The position numbers and the translations under genes were made by a program. From the NCBI GenBank assembly GCA_964412905.1, contig CAYPQL010000014.1, positions 1 to 27,569 on the forward strand: a stretch of DNA of 27,569 bases. The letters run 5' to 3'. The notes under the pieces were generated by a model. That model was not told where the DNA came from, did not search any database, and was given only the letters and a program-made list of their open reading frames with translations. Source of the stretch: CAYPQL01 sp964412905. Its GTDB lineage: Bacteria; Patescibacteriota; Minisyncoccia; JAHIHE01; JAGLIN01. Positions 6,252 to 13,326 of this stretch are shown here, piece by piece (within the stretch, counting starts at the first letter, position 1; the number at the start of each line of letters is the position of its first letter).

Positions 6252-7742
6252 ATGAACAATTACATAATTGAAAATCTAAAACAGCAGATTGCTCAAACTA
6301 AGCTGGAAACTCAGGTTGAGAAAATCGGCAAGGTGGTGAAAATTGCTGATGGAGTGGCGACTCTAAACGGTCTGACGGATGTGATGAGCGGGGAACTGCT
6401 TGAATTTCCGGGGGAAATTTTCGGCGTGGCGCTGAATCTTGAAGAAGACAGCGTGGGAGCTATGATTTTGGGAAACTATCTAAAAATCAAAGAAGGCGAC
6501 ACGGTCAAAAGCACTGGCAGAATTTTGGAAGTTCCGGTCGGAGAACAGGTGATCGGACGAGTGGTGAACGCGCTGGGGCAGGCGATTGATGGCAAAGGTG
6601 AAATTAAAACTGACAAATTTTATCCCGTGGAAAAAATTGCTCCGGGTGTTATCAAGAGAAAGTCGGTTGACACTCCTCTTCAAACCGGGATTAAGGCGAT
6701 TGATTCTATGATTCCAATCGGGCGAGGACAGAGAGAGCTGATTATTGGAGACAGGCAAACCGGAAAAACGGCCATCGCTATTGATACAATCATAAATCAA
6801 AAAGGTAAGAATGTAATTTGCATCTATGTAGCCATCGGACAGAAGGAATCCAAGATTGCGAAAATTGTCGCTAAGCTTGAAGAAAGCGGGGCGATGGAAC
6901 ACACCATAATAGTTCTTGCCGGAGCGTCCGATCCCGCTTCTATGTCTTATATCGCTCCTTACGCGGGATGCGCGATCGGAGAATATTTTATGGATCAGGG
7001 AAAAGACGCGCTGATTGTCTATGACGATTTAAGCAAGCACGCTTGGGCATATAGGCAAGTGTCTTTGATTTTGCGAAGACCGCCGGGAAGAGAAGCGTAT
7101 CCGGGAGATATTTTTTATTTACACTCCAGACTTTTGGAAAGAGCCGCGAAACGAGACGAAAAATACGGCGGAGGATCTCTTACAGCTTTGCCTATTATCG
7201 AAACTCAAGCCGGAGATGTGAGCGCTTATATTCCAACCAATGTGATTTCCATAACCGACGGGCAGATATTTTTGGAAACAAGCTTATTCTATCAAGGAAT
7301 CAGGCCAGCCGTGAACCCCGGAATTTCAGTTTCGCGCGTGGGGTCCAACGCGCAAACTAAAGCGATGAAAAAAGTCGCGGGAAAACTAAGATTGGAACTG
7401 GCGCAATTCAGAGAGTTGGCGGCTTTCGCGCAATTTAGTTCTGATTTAGACAAAGAAACAAAGGATAGAATTGAAAGAGGAAAAAGACTTACGGAAGTTC
7501 TTAAGCAAAACCAATACGCGCCTATGGAAACGGAAGCGCAAGTGGCTATAATTTTTGCTACCATCAATGGATTTCTGGACGATGTTGAAGTTGAAAAGGT
7601 AAAAGACTTTGAAAAAAATCTTCTTGAATATTTAAACTCAAAAAACAAAGAGGTCCTAGACGCAATTTCCAAAGAAGGAGCAATTTCGGAAGAAACGGAT
7701 AAGAAATTAAAAGAAGCGATTGGGGAATTTAAAAAGTATTAA
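6252..7742 (+). CDS. atpA: ATP synthase F1 subunit alpha
   Basis: A 496-residue non-catalytic nucleotide-binding subunit of the F1 head. The Walker A loop is GDRQTGKT (166-173), followed by VYVAIGQKES-like sequence (IYVAIGQKES, 191-200), the Walker B strand ALIVYDDLSKHAWAYRQ (253-269) and the PPGREAYPGDIFYLHSRLLER segment. Arg362 in SVSRVGS is the arginine finger that reaches into the catalytic site of beta. Length is near the usual 500-513. The start lacks a Shine-Dalgarno sequence and follows AACAATATAATCATT. The stop codon already lies inside the filler repeat that begins the next insertion, so the last codons are shared with that repeat. Confidence 0.97.
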   Translation: MNNYIIENLKQQIAQTKLETQVEKIGKVVKIADGVATLNGLTDVMSGELLEFPGEIFGVALNLEEDSVGAMILGNYLKIKEGDTVKSTGRILEVPVGEQVIGRVVNALGQAIDGKGEIKTDKFYPVEKIAPGVIKRKSVDTPLQTGIKAIDSMIPIGRGQRELIIGDRQTGKTAIAIDTIINQKGKNVICIYVAIGQKESKIAKIVAKLEESGAMEHTIIVLAGASDPASMSYIAPYAGCAIGEYFMDQGKDALIVYDDLSKHAWAYRQVSLILRRPPGREAYPGDIFYLHSRLLERAAKRDEKYGGGSLTALPIIETQAGDVSAYIPTNVISITDGQIFLETSLFYQGIRPAVNPGISVSRVGSNAQTKAMKKVAGKLRLELAQFRELAAFAQFSSDLDKETKDRIERGKRLTEVLKQNQYAPMETEAQVAIIFATINGFLDDVEVEKVKDFEKNLLEYLNSKNKEVLDAISKEGAISEETDKKLKEAIGEFKKY

Positions 7743-8072
7743 GTATCCAGTATTAAGTATTAAGCAATCAAATATTGAAAAGATAAAAAGCTTTACCGAT
7801 TTAATTGCTTGGAGAAAGGGACATCAGCTAGTAATATCTATTTATAAAATAACTAATAATTTTCCTCTTTTATCATATGTCGCTAGGCTCGCTAACCGAA
7901 TTGCAAAACCAACTTTTAATAGCAAAAGATATAAATTATTTGCCGAAGGAAGAATTCACTAAACTAGCCGAGCAAACAATTGAAGTCAGTAAATTAATCA
8001 ACGGACTAATTCGAAGTCTTAAAAATATTAAGTAACAAGCTTAATACTTAATACTAATTACTTAATACTAAT
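7736..8072. mobile_element. low-complexity inverted repeat enclosing a decayed S23-type gene
   Basis: The left arm (7736-7766), built of TATTAAGTAT words, is the complement of the right arm (8039-8072), built of ATACTTAATA words that run right up to the atpG start codon. The enclosed DNA is only the remains of a four-helix-bundle gene. The intact relative at 21737-22081 sits in the same kind of arrangement with different arm words. Confidence 0.5.
7774..8035 (+). pseudogene. four-helix-bundle (S23/23S rRNA intervening-sequence type) pseudogene
   Basis: Two frames together match the S23 family. The first gives IEKIKSFTDLIAWRKGHQL, then ISIYKITNNFPLLS (from 7774); the second, shifted by one base and starting near 7877, gives SLGSLTELQNQLLIAKDINY and continues to VSKLINGLIRSLKNIK, ending at 8035. 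Compared with the intact copy at 21737-22081, about 38 residues are missing at the junction, including the QIQRAAVSIMNNIAEGF region, and the start codon is gone (ATT at 7774). Family members occur in intervening sequences of 23S rRNA genes and elsewhere in genomes; the avd accessory proteins of diversity-generating elements are related. This copy is dead by internal deletion. Confidence 0.8.
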
Positions 8073-8978
8073 ATGCAATCTCCTCAGCAAATCAGGCGGC
8101 AAATCCAGTCAACAAAAAACACCTCGCAAATTACGAAAGCGATGGAGATGGTTGCCGCGTCTAAGATGAAAAAAAGCCAGCAGGCGGCGATGATGGCGCG
8201 TCCTTATGCGGAAGCGGCTCTTGGAATTTTGCAAAGCGTGAGCGAGTCTGTTGAGCCGAGAAAGCATATTCTTCTTGAAAATAGGGATGTGAAAAATTTA
8301 TGTCTTCTTGTGGTAACTTCGGATAAGGGTCTTTGCGGAGGATTGAACAGCAATGTCTTGCGGGAAGCCAGAAATATTATAGAAAAAAATAAAGATTATA
8401 ATATAACAATAGTCGCCGTGGGGAAAAAGGCGGAAAATTATTTCAAAAAAACGAAAAATATCTCCGCGGTTTTTTCCGGGATCGGAGACACAGTGGAGCT
8501 TCGCGAAACGCTTCCTATTTCCAAACTTTTGATCGGTGATTTTGCGGGTAGAAAATATGACAAAGTCACGGCTGTTTATACAAATTTCGTTTCCACGCTA
8601 AAGCAGGATGTCAAAATAAAAAAACTTCTGCCGATCACGAGAAGAAGCTTGGAAGAGACGATAGAAGAAATTCAGGATATGGCGAAAAAAGAAGTCTCGG
8701 AAGAAAATAATGATAATGGAGTGGAATATAAATTCGAGCCCTCGGTAGAAAAAGTTCTTTGCGATCTTCTCCCCAATTTGATTGAAACCCAAGTTTACCA
8801 TATAATTTTGGAGTCAAACGCCTCGGAACACAGCGCCAGAATGGTGGCGATGAAAAGCGCGACGGACAACGCCTTGGAAATGCTTGATGATTTGAAATTG
8901 ACATACAACTATATCCGCCAGCAAAAAATCACGCAGGAAATGAGCGAGATCTCGGCAGGAGTCGCGGCGCAGGAATAG
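8073..8978 (+). CDS. atpG: ATP synthase F1 subunit gamma
   Basis: A 301-residue central rotor shaft of F1. The N-terminal helix QIRRQIQSTKNTSQITKAME and MVAASKMKKSQQA, and the C-terminal helix with ARMVAMKSATDNALEMLDDL, are the two most conserved parts and form the coiled coil inside the alpha-beta head. The middle has the typical TSDKGLCGGLNSNV segment (about 87-100). Size is slightly above the usual 285-290. The ATG follows ACTTAATACTAAT filler directly, with no Shine-Dalgarno sequence. It is separated from atpA by the S23-type pseudogene element and from atpD by cassette II and element C. Confidence 0.96.
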   Translation: MQSPQQIRRQIQSTKNTSQITKAMEMVAASKMKKSQQAAMMARPYAEAALGILQSVSESVEPRKHILLENRDVKNLCLLVVTSDKGLCGGLNSNVLREARNIIEKNKDYNITIVAVGKKAENYFKKTKNISAVFSGIGDTVELRETLPISKLLIGDFAGRKYDKVTAVYTNFVSTLKQDVKIKKLLPITRRSLEETIEEIQDMAKKEVSEENNDNGVEYKFEPSVEKVLCDLLPNLIETQVYHIILESNASEHSARMVAMKSATDNALEMLDDLKLTYNYIRQQKITQEMSEISAGVAAQE

Positions 8979-8980
8979 AT

Positions 8981-9055
8981 TAGTTGAAAGTTTATAAAGT
9001 AGAAAGTTCGTAAAGTTGATGTATTAATTGCTTTTAACTTTATAAACTTTTAACT
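8981..9055. repeat. GTTTATAAAGT inverted repeat after atpG
   Basis: Left arm TAGTTGAAAGTTTATAAAGT (8981-9000) and right arm ACTTTATAAACTTTTAACTA (9036-9055) are almost exact complements. It starts 3 bases after the atpG stop and may act as a 3' hairpin. The same words occur at 13090-13229, 21690-22118 and 27396-27513. Confidence 0.75.
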
Positions 9056-9067
9056 AATAACGTCGTT

Positions 9068-9244
9068 CATTGAAAATTTGGAAATTGGGACTTGAAGAAG
9101 AGGAGGTGAGACTATAAATAGAAAAAGAGGAGATCAAAATGAAATTTCTGCTAGAATAGCAGAAATTAAAAAAAGAAAAAAGGAAAGAAATAAATAAGGG
9201 AATAATTTTTTATTTCCCTTTAAATCCCAATGTCTAAATGTTTT
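9068..9244. mobile_element. small-ORF cassette II, related to cassette I
   Basis: The left arm CATTGAAAATTTGGAAATTG (9068-9087) matches the left arm of cassette I at 19 of 20 bases. The right arm TAAATCCCAATGTCTAAATG (9221-9240) is its imperfect complement. Inside are an AGGAGG site, a 27-codon frame and a hairpin AAGGGAA/TTCCCTT (9196-9220), the same order as in cassette I. The two cassettes lie on either side of atpA-atpG. Confidence 0.6.
9114..9197 (+). CDS. 27-residue basic peptide frame lacking a standard start
   Basis: An excellent Shine-Dalgarno sequence (GAGGAGG, ending at 9107) is followed at the right distance by ATA, not ATG, and a frame reading INRKRGDQNEISARIAEIKK then RKKERNK and TAA. 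The product would be a very basic helix. A GTG two codons upstream is in another frame and meets a stop at once. Either the start codon has decayed from ATG to ATA and the gene is dead, or ATA is used. I do not recognise the peptide. Confidence 0.35.
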   Translation: MNRKRGDQNEISARIAEIKKRKKERNK

Positions 9245-9254
9245 GAAAAATTAT

Positions 9255-9427
9255 TGTCATTCTGAATTTAGTTCAGAATCTGTCTTGTGATAAGTTCTTA
9301 TCTGTGGTTTATCTCGCAAGACTAGATGTAGCAAACGAAAGATCCTGAAACAAGTTCAGGATGACAAACAATTTAACAATCCAACAATTTAACAATATAA
9401 CAATTTAACAATATAACAATATAATTT
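9255..9427. repeat. palindromic element C followed by AACAATTTAACAAT filler
   Basis: Element C (9255-9366) starts with a hairpin TGTCATTCTGAA...TTCAGAATC and ends with a second one, GATCCTGAAACAAGTTCAGG ATGACA. It is followed up to the atpD start by tandem words AACAATTTAACAAT (9367-9427). Together these form the left half of a composite inverted repeat around atpD; the right half is at 10803-10996. Confidence 0.8.
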
Positions 9428-9428
9428 T

Positions 9429-10802
9429 ATGAACACTGGAAAAATTGCGCAAATAATCGGGGCGGTGGTTGATGTTGAGTTTCAGGATCAATTGCCGGCT
9501 TTGCTAAATGCCGTCAAGACGAAAACTTCTGACGGCAAAGAGCTTGTTTTGGAAGTCGTCCAGCATCTCGGGGCGAACAGGGTAAGAGCCGTATCAATGG
9601 GCTCAACGGATGGATTGCAAAGAGGAACAGAAGCGGAAGACACGGGCGAGGCGATTTCTGTTCCTGTGGGAGAAGAAGTTTTGGGCAGAATGTATGATGT
9701 TTTGGGAAATCCTATTGACGGACTTGAGAATACAAAAGAAGCTAAACAAAGATTGTCAATTCACAGAGAAGCGCCGAGTTTCACGAGCCAGTCTACAAAA
9801 ACGGAAATTTTTGAAACGGGAATTAAGGTTATTGACCTTATTGCTCCATTTTCCAAAGGCGGAAAAGTCGGATTGTTTGGAGGAGCCGGAGTTGGGAAAA
9901 CAGTTTTAATTCAAGAACTGATCAGAAACATTGCCACGGAGCACGGCGGATATTCCGTTTTTGCCGGCGTCGGGGAAAGGACGAGAGAAGGAAACGACTT
10001 ATATCACGAAATGAAAAACAGCGGAGTCTTGGATAAGACTGCTTTGGTTTTCGGACAGATGAATGAAGTACCGGGCGCGAGGCAGAGAGTCGCTTTATCA
10101 GGCCTGACGATGGCGGAATATTTCCGAGACAATATGGGAAAAGATGTTTTGCTTTTTATTGATAATATTTTCAGATTTACTCAAGCCGGTTCGGAAGTGT
10201 CCGCGCTTTTGGGGCGAATGCCTTCCGCGGTTGGATACCAGCCGACTCTGGCGCAAGAGATGGGCGAGCTTCAGGAAAGAATTACTTCCACTGACAAAGG
10301 CTCAATCACTTCCGTTCAAGCGGTTTATGTTCCAGCCGACGATTTGACCGATCCCGCGCCTGCCACGACTTTTTCCCATCTTGACTCCACAGTTGTTTTA
10401 TCTCGAGGATTAGTAGAGTTGGGAATTTATCCCGCCGTTGATCCTCTTGAATCAACTTCAACCGTGCTTGATCCGAACATAGTCGGACAAGAGCATTATG
10501 ATGTCGCGCGAGAAACGCAAAAAATTCTGCAAAGATATAAAGACTTGCAGGACATCATCGCGATTTTGGGAATGGAAGAGCTGTCTAATGAAGATAAACT
10601 AATCGTCTCCCGCGCCAGAAAAATCCAGAAATTCCTCTCCCAGCCGTTCTTCGTCGCCGAAGTTTTCACTGGAACCGCCGGAAAATATGTCTCGCTGGCT
10701 GATACTATTAAGGGTTTTAGAGAAATTCTAGATGGCAAGCATGATAGCAGAAATGAAAATGATTTTTATATGAAGGGGAGTATTGAGGAAATTGGGAAGT
10801 AA
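9429..10802 (+). CDS. atpD: ATP synthase F1 subunit beta
   Basis: A 457-residue catalytic subunit of F1. The P-loop is GGAGVGKT (151-158), the catalytic Glu and its partner are in VGERTREGNDLYHEM (Glu183, Arg184), and the Walker B strand is VLLFIDNIFRFTQAG with Asp245. The DELSEED region is replaced by GMEELSNEDKL, which keeps the acidic character. Length is near the usual 460-470. The start lacks a Shine-Dalgarno sequence and follows AACAATATAATTTT. The gene is bracketed by a composite inverted repeat of about 170 bases per side. Confidence 0.97.
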   Translation: MNTGKIAQIIGAVVDVEFQDQLPALLNAVKTKTSDGKELVLEVVQHLGANRVRAVSMGSTDGLQRGTEAEDTGEAISVPVGEEVLGRMYDVLGNPIDGLENTKEAKQRLSIHREAPSFTSQSTKTEIFETGIKVIDLIAPFSKGGKVGLFGGAGVGKTVLIQELIRNIATEHGGYSVFAGVGERTREGNDLYHEMKNSGVLDKTALVFGQMNEVPGARQRVALSGLTMAEYFRDNMGKDVLLFIDNIFRFTQAGSEVSALLGRMPSAVGYQPTLAQEMGELQERITSTDKGSITSVQAVYVPADDLTDPAPATTFSHLDSTVVLSRGLVELGIYPAVDPLESTSTVLDPNIVGQEHYDVARETQKILQRYKDLQDIIAILGMEELSNEDKLIVSRARKIQKFLSQPFFVAEVFTGTAGKYVSLADTIKGFREILDGKHDSRNENDFYMKGSIEEIGK

Positions 10803-10996
10803 TTATTGAATTGTTGTATTGTTAAATTGCTGTATTGTTTGTCATCCTGAATTTATTTCAGGATCTGTCTAATTGTAAGGTTTTAGTTTTATATATTTCA
10901 CAAAATTACATAGATTTCGTTAATAAATACTTTCCTGTTAAATCATAGCCTAAGTCGTAGCAGTGAGACAGATTCTGAAACAAGTTCAGAATGACA
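10803..10996. repeat. filler plus palindromic element D, an inverted copy of element C
   Basis: The filler ATTGTTAAATTG (10803-10839) is the complement of the filler before atpD. Element D (10840-10996) starts TGTCATCCTGAA and ends TTCAGAATGACA. Its left hairpin matches the complement of the right hairpin of C, and its right hairpin matches the complement of the left hairpin of C, including the adjoining GTCT. Only the middles differ. Confidence 0.8.
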
Positions 10997-11033
10997 ATTT
11001 TTGTCCATTTCAATCAAATTCAATCTTAGCTGG

Positions 11034-11075
11034 AATAAAAAAAAGAAACAGCATCTATTTCTAGAAACTGTTTTC
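11034..11075 (-). terminator. intrinsic terminator of the 53-residue antisense gene
   Basis: Read on the minus strand, AAACAG and CTGTTT (11069-11074 region with 11046-11051) form a stem that is followed directly by CTTTTTTTT. It lies about 32 bases after the stop of the 11107-11268 gene and points only leftwards. Confidence 0.65.
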
Positions 11076-11106
11076 TGGAACTTTGAAATTTGATTTTCTT
11101 TATTGC

Positions 11107-11268
11107 TTAAAATGACAAAAGCTTTTTAGTTGCTTCTACGGTAATAATCAACTTTTTTTTTGGATCAAGGTGTTCTATAATATTTTCAAATTCTTTTCCG
11201 TCAATTACTGCTAAAGCGACAGAACAAACTAATTTTTTGTCATCATCGCTTAATCCATCTTTTCCCAT
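11107..11268 (-). CDS. 53-residue acidic/charged protein, unknown, antisense in the atp operon
   Basis: The product starts MGKDGLSDDDKKLVCSVALA and ends VEATKKLLSF; it is a small soluble protein with one Cys and a predicted mix of helices, no membrane segment. A perfect AAGGAGG stands 10 bases before the ATG. It has its own promoter (11315-11343) and terminator (11034-11075), so it is a self-contained transcription unit on the strand opposite to atpD and atpC. A short imperfect inverted repeat (CTTAGCTG near 11026, CAGACTAAG near 11287) and a direct repeat of the atpC leader words (AATCAAATT...AATCTTA) lie at its two ends. I do not recognise the family. Confidence 0.75.
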   Translation of the reverse strand: MGKDGLSDDDKKLVCSVALAVIDGKEFENIIEHLDPKKKLIITVEATKKLLSF

Positions 11269-11314
11269 AATTTATTTTCCTCCTTGCAGACTAAGTGTTA
11301 TTAGTCGCATTTCT

Positions 11315-11343
11315 AATATAATCAAATTTTAATCTTATGTCAA
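11315..11343 (-). promoter_or_regulatory. promoter of the antisense gene, overlapping the atpC start
   Basis: On the minus strand, TTGACA (11338-11343), 17 bases, then TATATT (11315-11320). The -35 box uses the second base of the atpC start codon onward. The same box pair and spacing serve the zinc-knuckle gene at 19136-19164. Confidence 0.7.
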
Positions 11344-11759
11344 CACCGAACAAAATAAATCTTCAAGTCATCACTCCAGAGAAAGTTGCTTATAAAGGGG
11401 AAGCTGATCAAGTGACGCTTCCGACAAGAGATGGGGAGATTACGATTCTGGCTAATCATATTCCGCTGATTAGCACGATGAAACACGGAGAACTGATTAT
11501 AAAAAACGGAAGCGAGGAAATTCCGATGGCTGTTTGCAATGGGTTTGTGGAAGTGAAGAAGAATAAAATTACTATAATGACGGATATCGCTGATCGGATT
11601 GACGAAATTGACGAAGCGAAAGTTCAAGAAGCGAAAAAGAAAGCGGAAGATCTGTTGAAAGAAAAAGACAGAATGTCCGATGTTGCCTTCGCCGATGCGA
11701 CGGTGGCGCTGGAAAGATCTCTGGCGAGGTTGAAAGTGGCGAGGAGGAAGAGGAGATAG
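11337..11759 (+). CDS. atpC: ATP synthase F1 subunit epsilon
   Basis: A 140-residue subunit of the rotor that couples gamma to the c-ring and in many bacteria inhibits ATP hydrolysis. The N-terminal beta-sandwich (about 1-90) has the usual segments LQVITPEKVAYKGEADQVTL, GEITILANHIPLIS and VCNGFVEVKKNKITIMTD; the C-terminal helical hairpin (about 95-140) is charged. Size is normal. The start lacks a Shine-Dalgarno sequence. It stands 534 bases after atpD because an antisense gene and element D lie between them, and its start codon overlaps the -35 box of that gene's promoter, which could affect its expression. Confidence 0.94.
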   Translation: MSTPNKINLQVITPEKVAYKGEADQVTLPTRDGEITILANHIPLISTMKHGELIIKNGSEEIPMAVCNGFVEVKKNKITIMTDIADRIDEIDEAKVQEAKKKAEDLLKEKDRMSDVAFADATVALERSLARLKVARRKRR

Positions 11760-11789
11760 GTTTATTGTAATTTAGGGTAAAATATATTT

Positions 11790-12752
11790 ATGATTATTAA
11801 TCAAGCTATCAAAATAGCCACTAAAAAATTAAAGCAAAAAAACATTCCTTCCGCTGATCTTGATGCGGAAGTTTTGTTATTGGAGGCGTTGAATAGATAT
11901 AGGAAAAATATAGATAAAAGCTGGCTTTACATGAATAATGATTATGAATTAAATAAACGAGAAGAAAAGTTGTTTAACGGTTTTGTAAAACAAAGGCTAA
12001 GGCACAAGCCTGTCGCTTATATCACCAATAAAAAAGAATTTTACGGGTATGAATTCTATGTGAATGAAAATGTTCTTATTCCGCGCCCGGAAACGGAATT
12101 TATGGTTGAAGAAGTTTTAAAAATTATAGATGATAGTAAAAATAAATTTACTTTGATTGATATTGGCGCGGGATCGGGGTGCGTGATAATAAGCGTTTTG
12201 AATGAGATTGAAAAAGACAGGACAAATGGGACGAATAGGACTTATTGGACGAATATATGTGGCGCTTACGCCAATGATATTTCTTCCGAAGCAATCAAAA
12301 TTGCAAAGCTCAATGCGAAAAAATACAATTTAAATAAAAAAATAAAATTTATCGCTGGGGATTTTGGAAAATTTATGAAAGAAAAAATTTCTTCCGCTTC
12401 TAATCAATTTATAATAACAGCCAATCTTCCTTATATAAAAAACGATGAATATAAAAATCTTTCGCCGAATGTCAGAAAATACGAACCGAAAATTTCTCTA
12501 GTCGGAGGAAAAAGCGGAATTGAATTGATTGAAAAATTAATCAATTCAATATCAAATATTAAAATCAAAAATAATTCAGAAGATAATAATTTATATAATC
12601 ATATTATTCTTGAAGCCGATCCAGCTCAAATGAAAAAAATAAAATCAATTTTGAAAAAAAAGTTAAGCGCGGTTGATATAAAAATAATCAAAGATTTGAG
12701 AGGGAAAAACAGGCTTATTTCAGCGAAGATACAACAAATTTCTCCAAACTAA
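11790..12752 (+). CDS. prmC: peptide chain release factor N5-glutamine methyltransferase
   Basis: A 320-residue protein that methylates the Gln of the GGQ motif in release factors, using S-adenosylmethionine. An N-terminal helical domain (about 1-90) is followed by IPRPETEFMVEE (about 97-108), the cofactor loop LIDIGAGSGCVIISVL (about 131-146) and the catalytic motif ANLPYIKNDEY. The family motif is usually NPPY; here it is NLPY. The segment RTNGTNRTYWTN, between the cofactor loop and the next strand, comes from a short DNA repeat (12219-12254). The gene begins 30 bases after atpC and is probably co-transcribed with it. No Shine-Dalgarno sequence. Confidence 0.92.
   Translation: MIINQAIKIATKKLKQKNIPSADLDAEVLLLEALNRYRKNIDKSWLYMNNDYELNKREEKLFNGFVKQRLRHKPVAYITNKKEFYGYEFYVNENVLIPRPETEFMVEEVLKIIDDSKNKFTLIDIGAGSGCVIISVLNEIEKDRTNGTNRTYWTNICGAYANDISSEAIKIAKLNAKKYNLNKKIKFIAGDFGKFMKEKISSASNQFIITANLPYIKNDEYKNLSPNVRKYEPKISLVGGKSGIELIEKLINSISNIKIKNNSEDNNLYNHIILEADPAQMKKIKSILKKKLSAVDIKIIKDLRGKNRLISAKIQQISPN
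12219..12254. repeat. in-frame GGACnAAT-type repeat inside prmC
   Basis: Four related words (GGACAAAT, GGACGAAT, GGACTTATT, GGACGAAT) stand in a row about 9-10 bases apart. They encode an Asn/Thr-rich loop that has no counterpart in the general pattern of the family. Confidence 0.6.
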
Positions 12753-12781
12753 AACACGGCTCTTGTAAAACCGTGTTTTAG
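12749..12781. terminator. hairpin terminator shared by prmC and the histone-like gene
   Basis: An 11-bp perfect stem, CTAAAACACGG (12749-12759) and CCGTGTTTTAG (12771-12781), overlaps the prmC stop codon. The T-rich ends on both strands suit bidirectional termination between two convergent genes. Confidence 0.7.
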
Positions 12782-12793
12782 ATTTGCAAAATA

Positions 12794-12892
12794 TTATTTT
12801 CTTTTCTTTGCTTTTTTTGCTGGTTTCTTTGCAGCTTTTCTTTTTGCTGGTTTCTTTGCAGTTTTTTTCTTTGCTTTTTTTGCTTTAGCCAC
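12794..12892 (-). CDS. 32-residue histone H1-like Lys/Ala-rich DNA-binding protein
   Basis: The frame starts with GTG after a very strong Shine-Dalgarno sequence (GAAAGGGGGTGG) and encodes MAKAKKAKKKTAKKPAKRKA followed by AKKPAKKAKKRK. The repeated AKKPAK motif and the absence of any other residue type resemble the C-terminal tails of histone H1 and of bacterial H1-like or AlgP-like proteins, which bind and condense DNA. It is much shorter than those. A promoter lies 150-175 bases upstream (13040-13068) and the leader contains an inverted repeat (about 12932-13000). It is divergent from the membrane protein at 13327, whose Shine-Dalgarno sequence is identical over 12 bases. DNA binding is inferred from composition. 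Confidence 0.75.
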   Translation of the reverse strand: MAKAKKAKKKTAKKPAKRKAAKKPAKKAKKRK

Positions 12893-12931
12893 GACTACCA
12901 CCCCCTTTCATTTTGAGATTAATGATTAAGT

Positions 12932-13002
12932 TTCGAACAAAAAAATCAATGCGTTTTATTTTTGTAAAATGCGCTGCGATTTATTTTTTGTTTTGAATTA
13001 TT
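12932..13002 (-). promoter_or_regulatory. inverted repeat in the leader of the histone-like gene
   Basis: GAACAAAAAAATCAATGCG near 12936 is answered by GCGATTTATTTTTTGTTTTG near 12975, an imperfect stem of about 20 bp. It lies between the promoter and the Shine-Dalgarno sequence, so it would be part of the mRNA leader; any regulatory role is a guess. Confidence 0.4.
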
Positions 13003-13039
13003 ATTTTGTGAAAAAATAAAAAAAACTTTTTATACTTTC

Positions 13040-13068
13040 ATTATATAGCATAAAAAAATAATTTACAA
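13040..13068 (-). promoter_or_regulatory. promoter of the histone-like gene
   Basis: Minus-strand TTGTAA (13063-13068), 17 bases, perfect TATAAT (13040-13045). A stray TTGACA lies 5 bases further upstream (13074-13079), too far to serve this -10 box. Confidence 0.6.
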
Positions 13069-13089
13069 TACTTTGTCAAGAGCATATAA

Positions 13090-13229
13090 GTAAAAAGTTT
13101 ATAAAGTTTGTAAAGTTGGAAAGTAAAAATAAATTTATTAAATTTTTAAAGTTTAAAATATGAATTATTTCAAAAAATATTTTCAGTTTTATAGACTTTA
13201 TGAACTTTTGACTTTATAGACTTTTAACT
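13090..13229. repeat. GTTTATAAAGT inverted repeat
   Basis: Left arm (13090-13128) of AAAGTTTATAAAGTTTGTAA words and right arm (13187-13229) of TTTATAGACTTTATGAACTT words are complementary over about 40 bases. No coding frame lies between them. It separates the promoter regions of two divergent genes. Confidence 0.7.
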
Positions 13230-13326
13230 TCTATTCCTTGTCATTTTTTAATACTTGTGATAACCTTTAATTGCTGGAAAGATCTTTAATAATTTAATTA
13301 AAAAAGAAAGGGGGTGGCAAAAAAAC

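Noticed and set aside
7720..7962. 80-codon gene starting inside the end of atpA
   Set aside because: Its ATG belongs to atpA in another frame. The useful part is the first half of the broken S23-type gene, followed by out-of-frame residues.
9139..9159. Six-codon leader peptide in cassette II (ATG at 9139 after AGGAG)
   Set aside because: It overlaps the longer 27-codon frame in another frame and ends after six codons; spacing is acceptable but nothing else supports it.
5192..10996. CRISPR array in the atp region
   Set aside because: The repeats are palindromes of different sequence with irregular spacing and no set of equal-length spacers; no cas genes are present.
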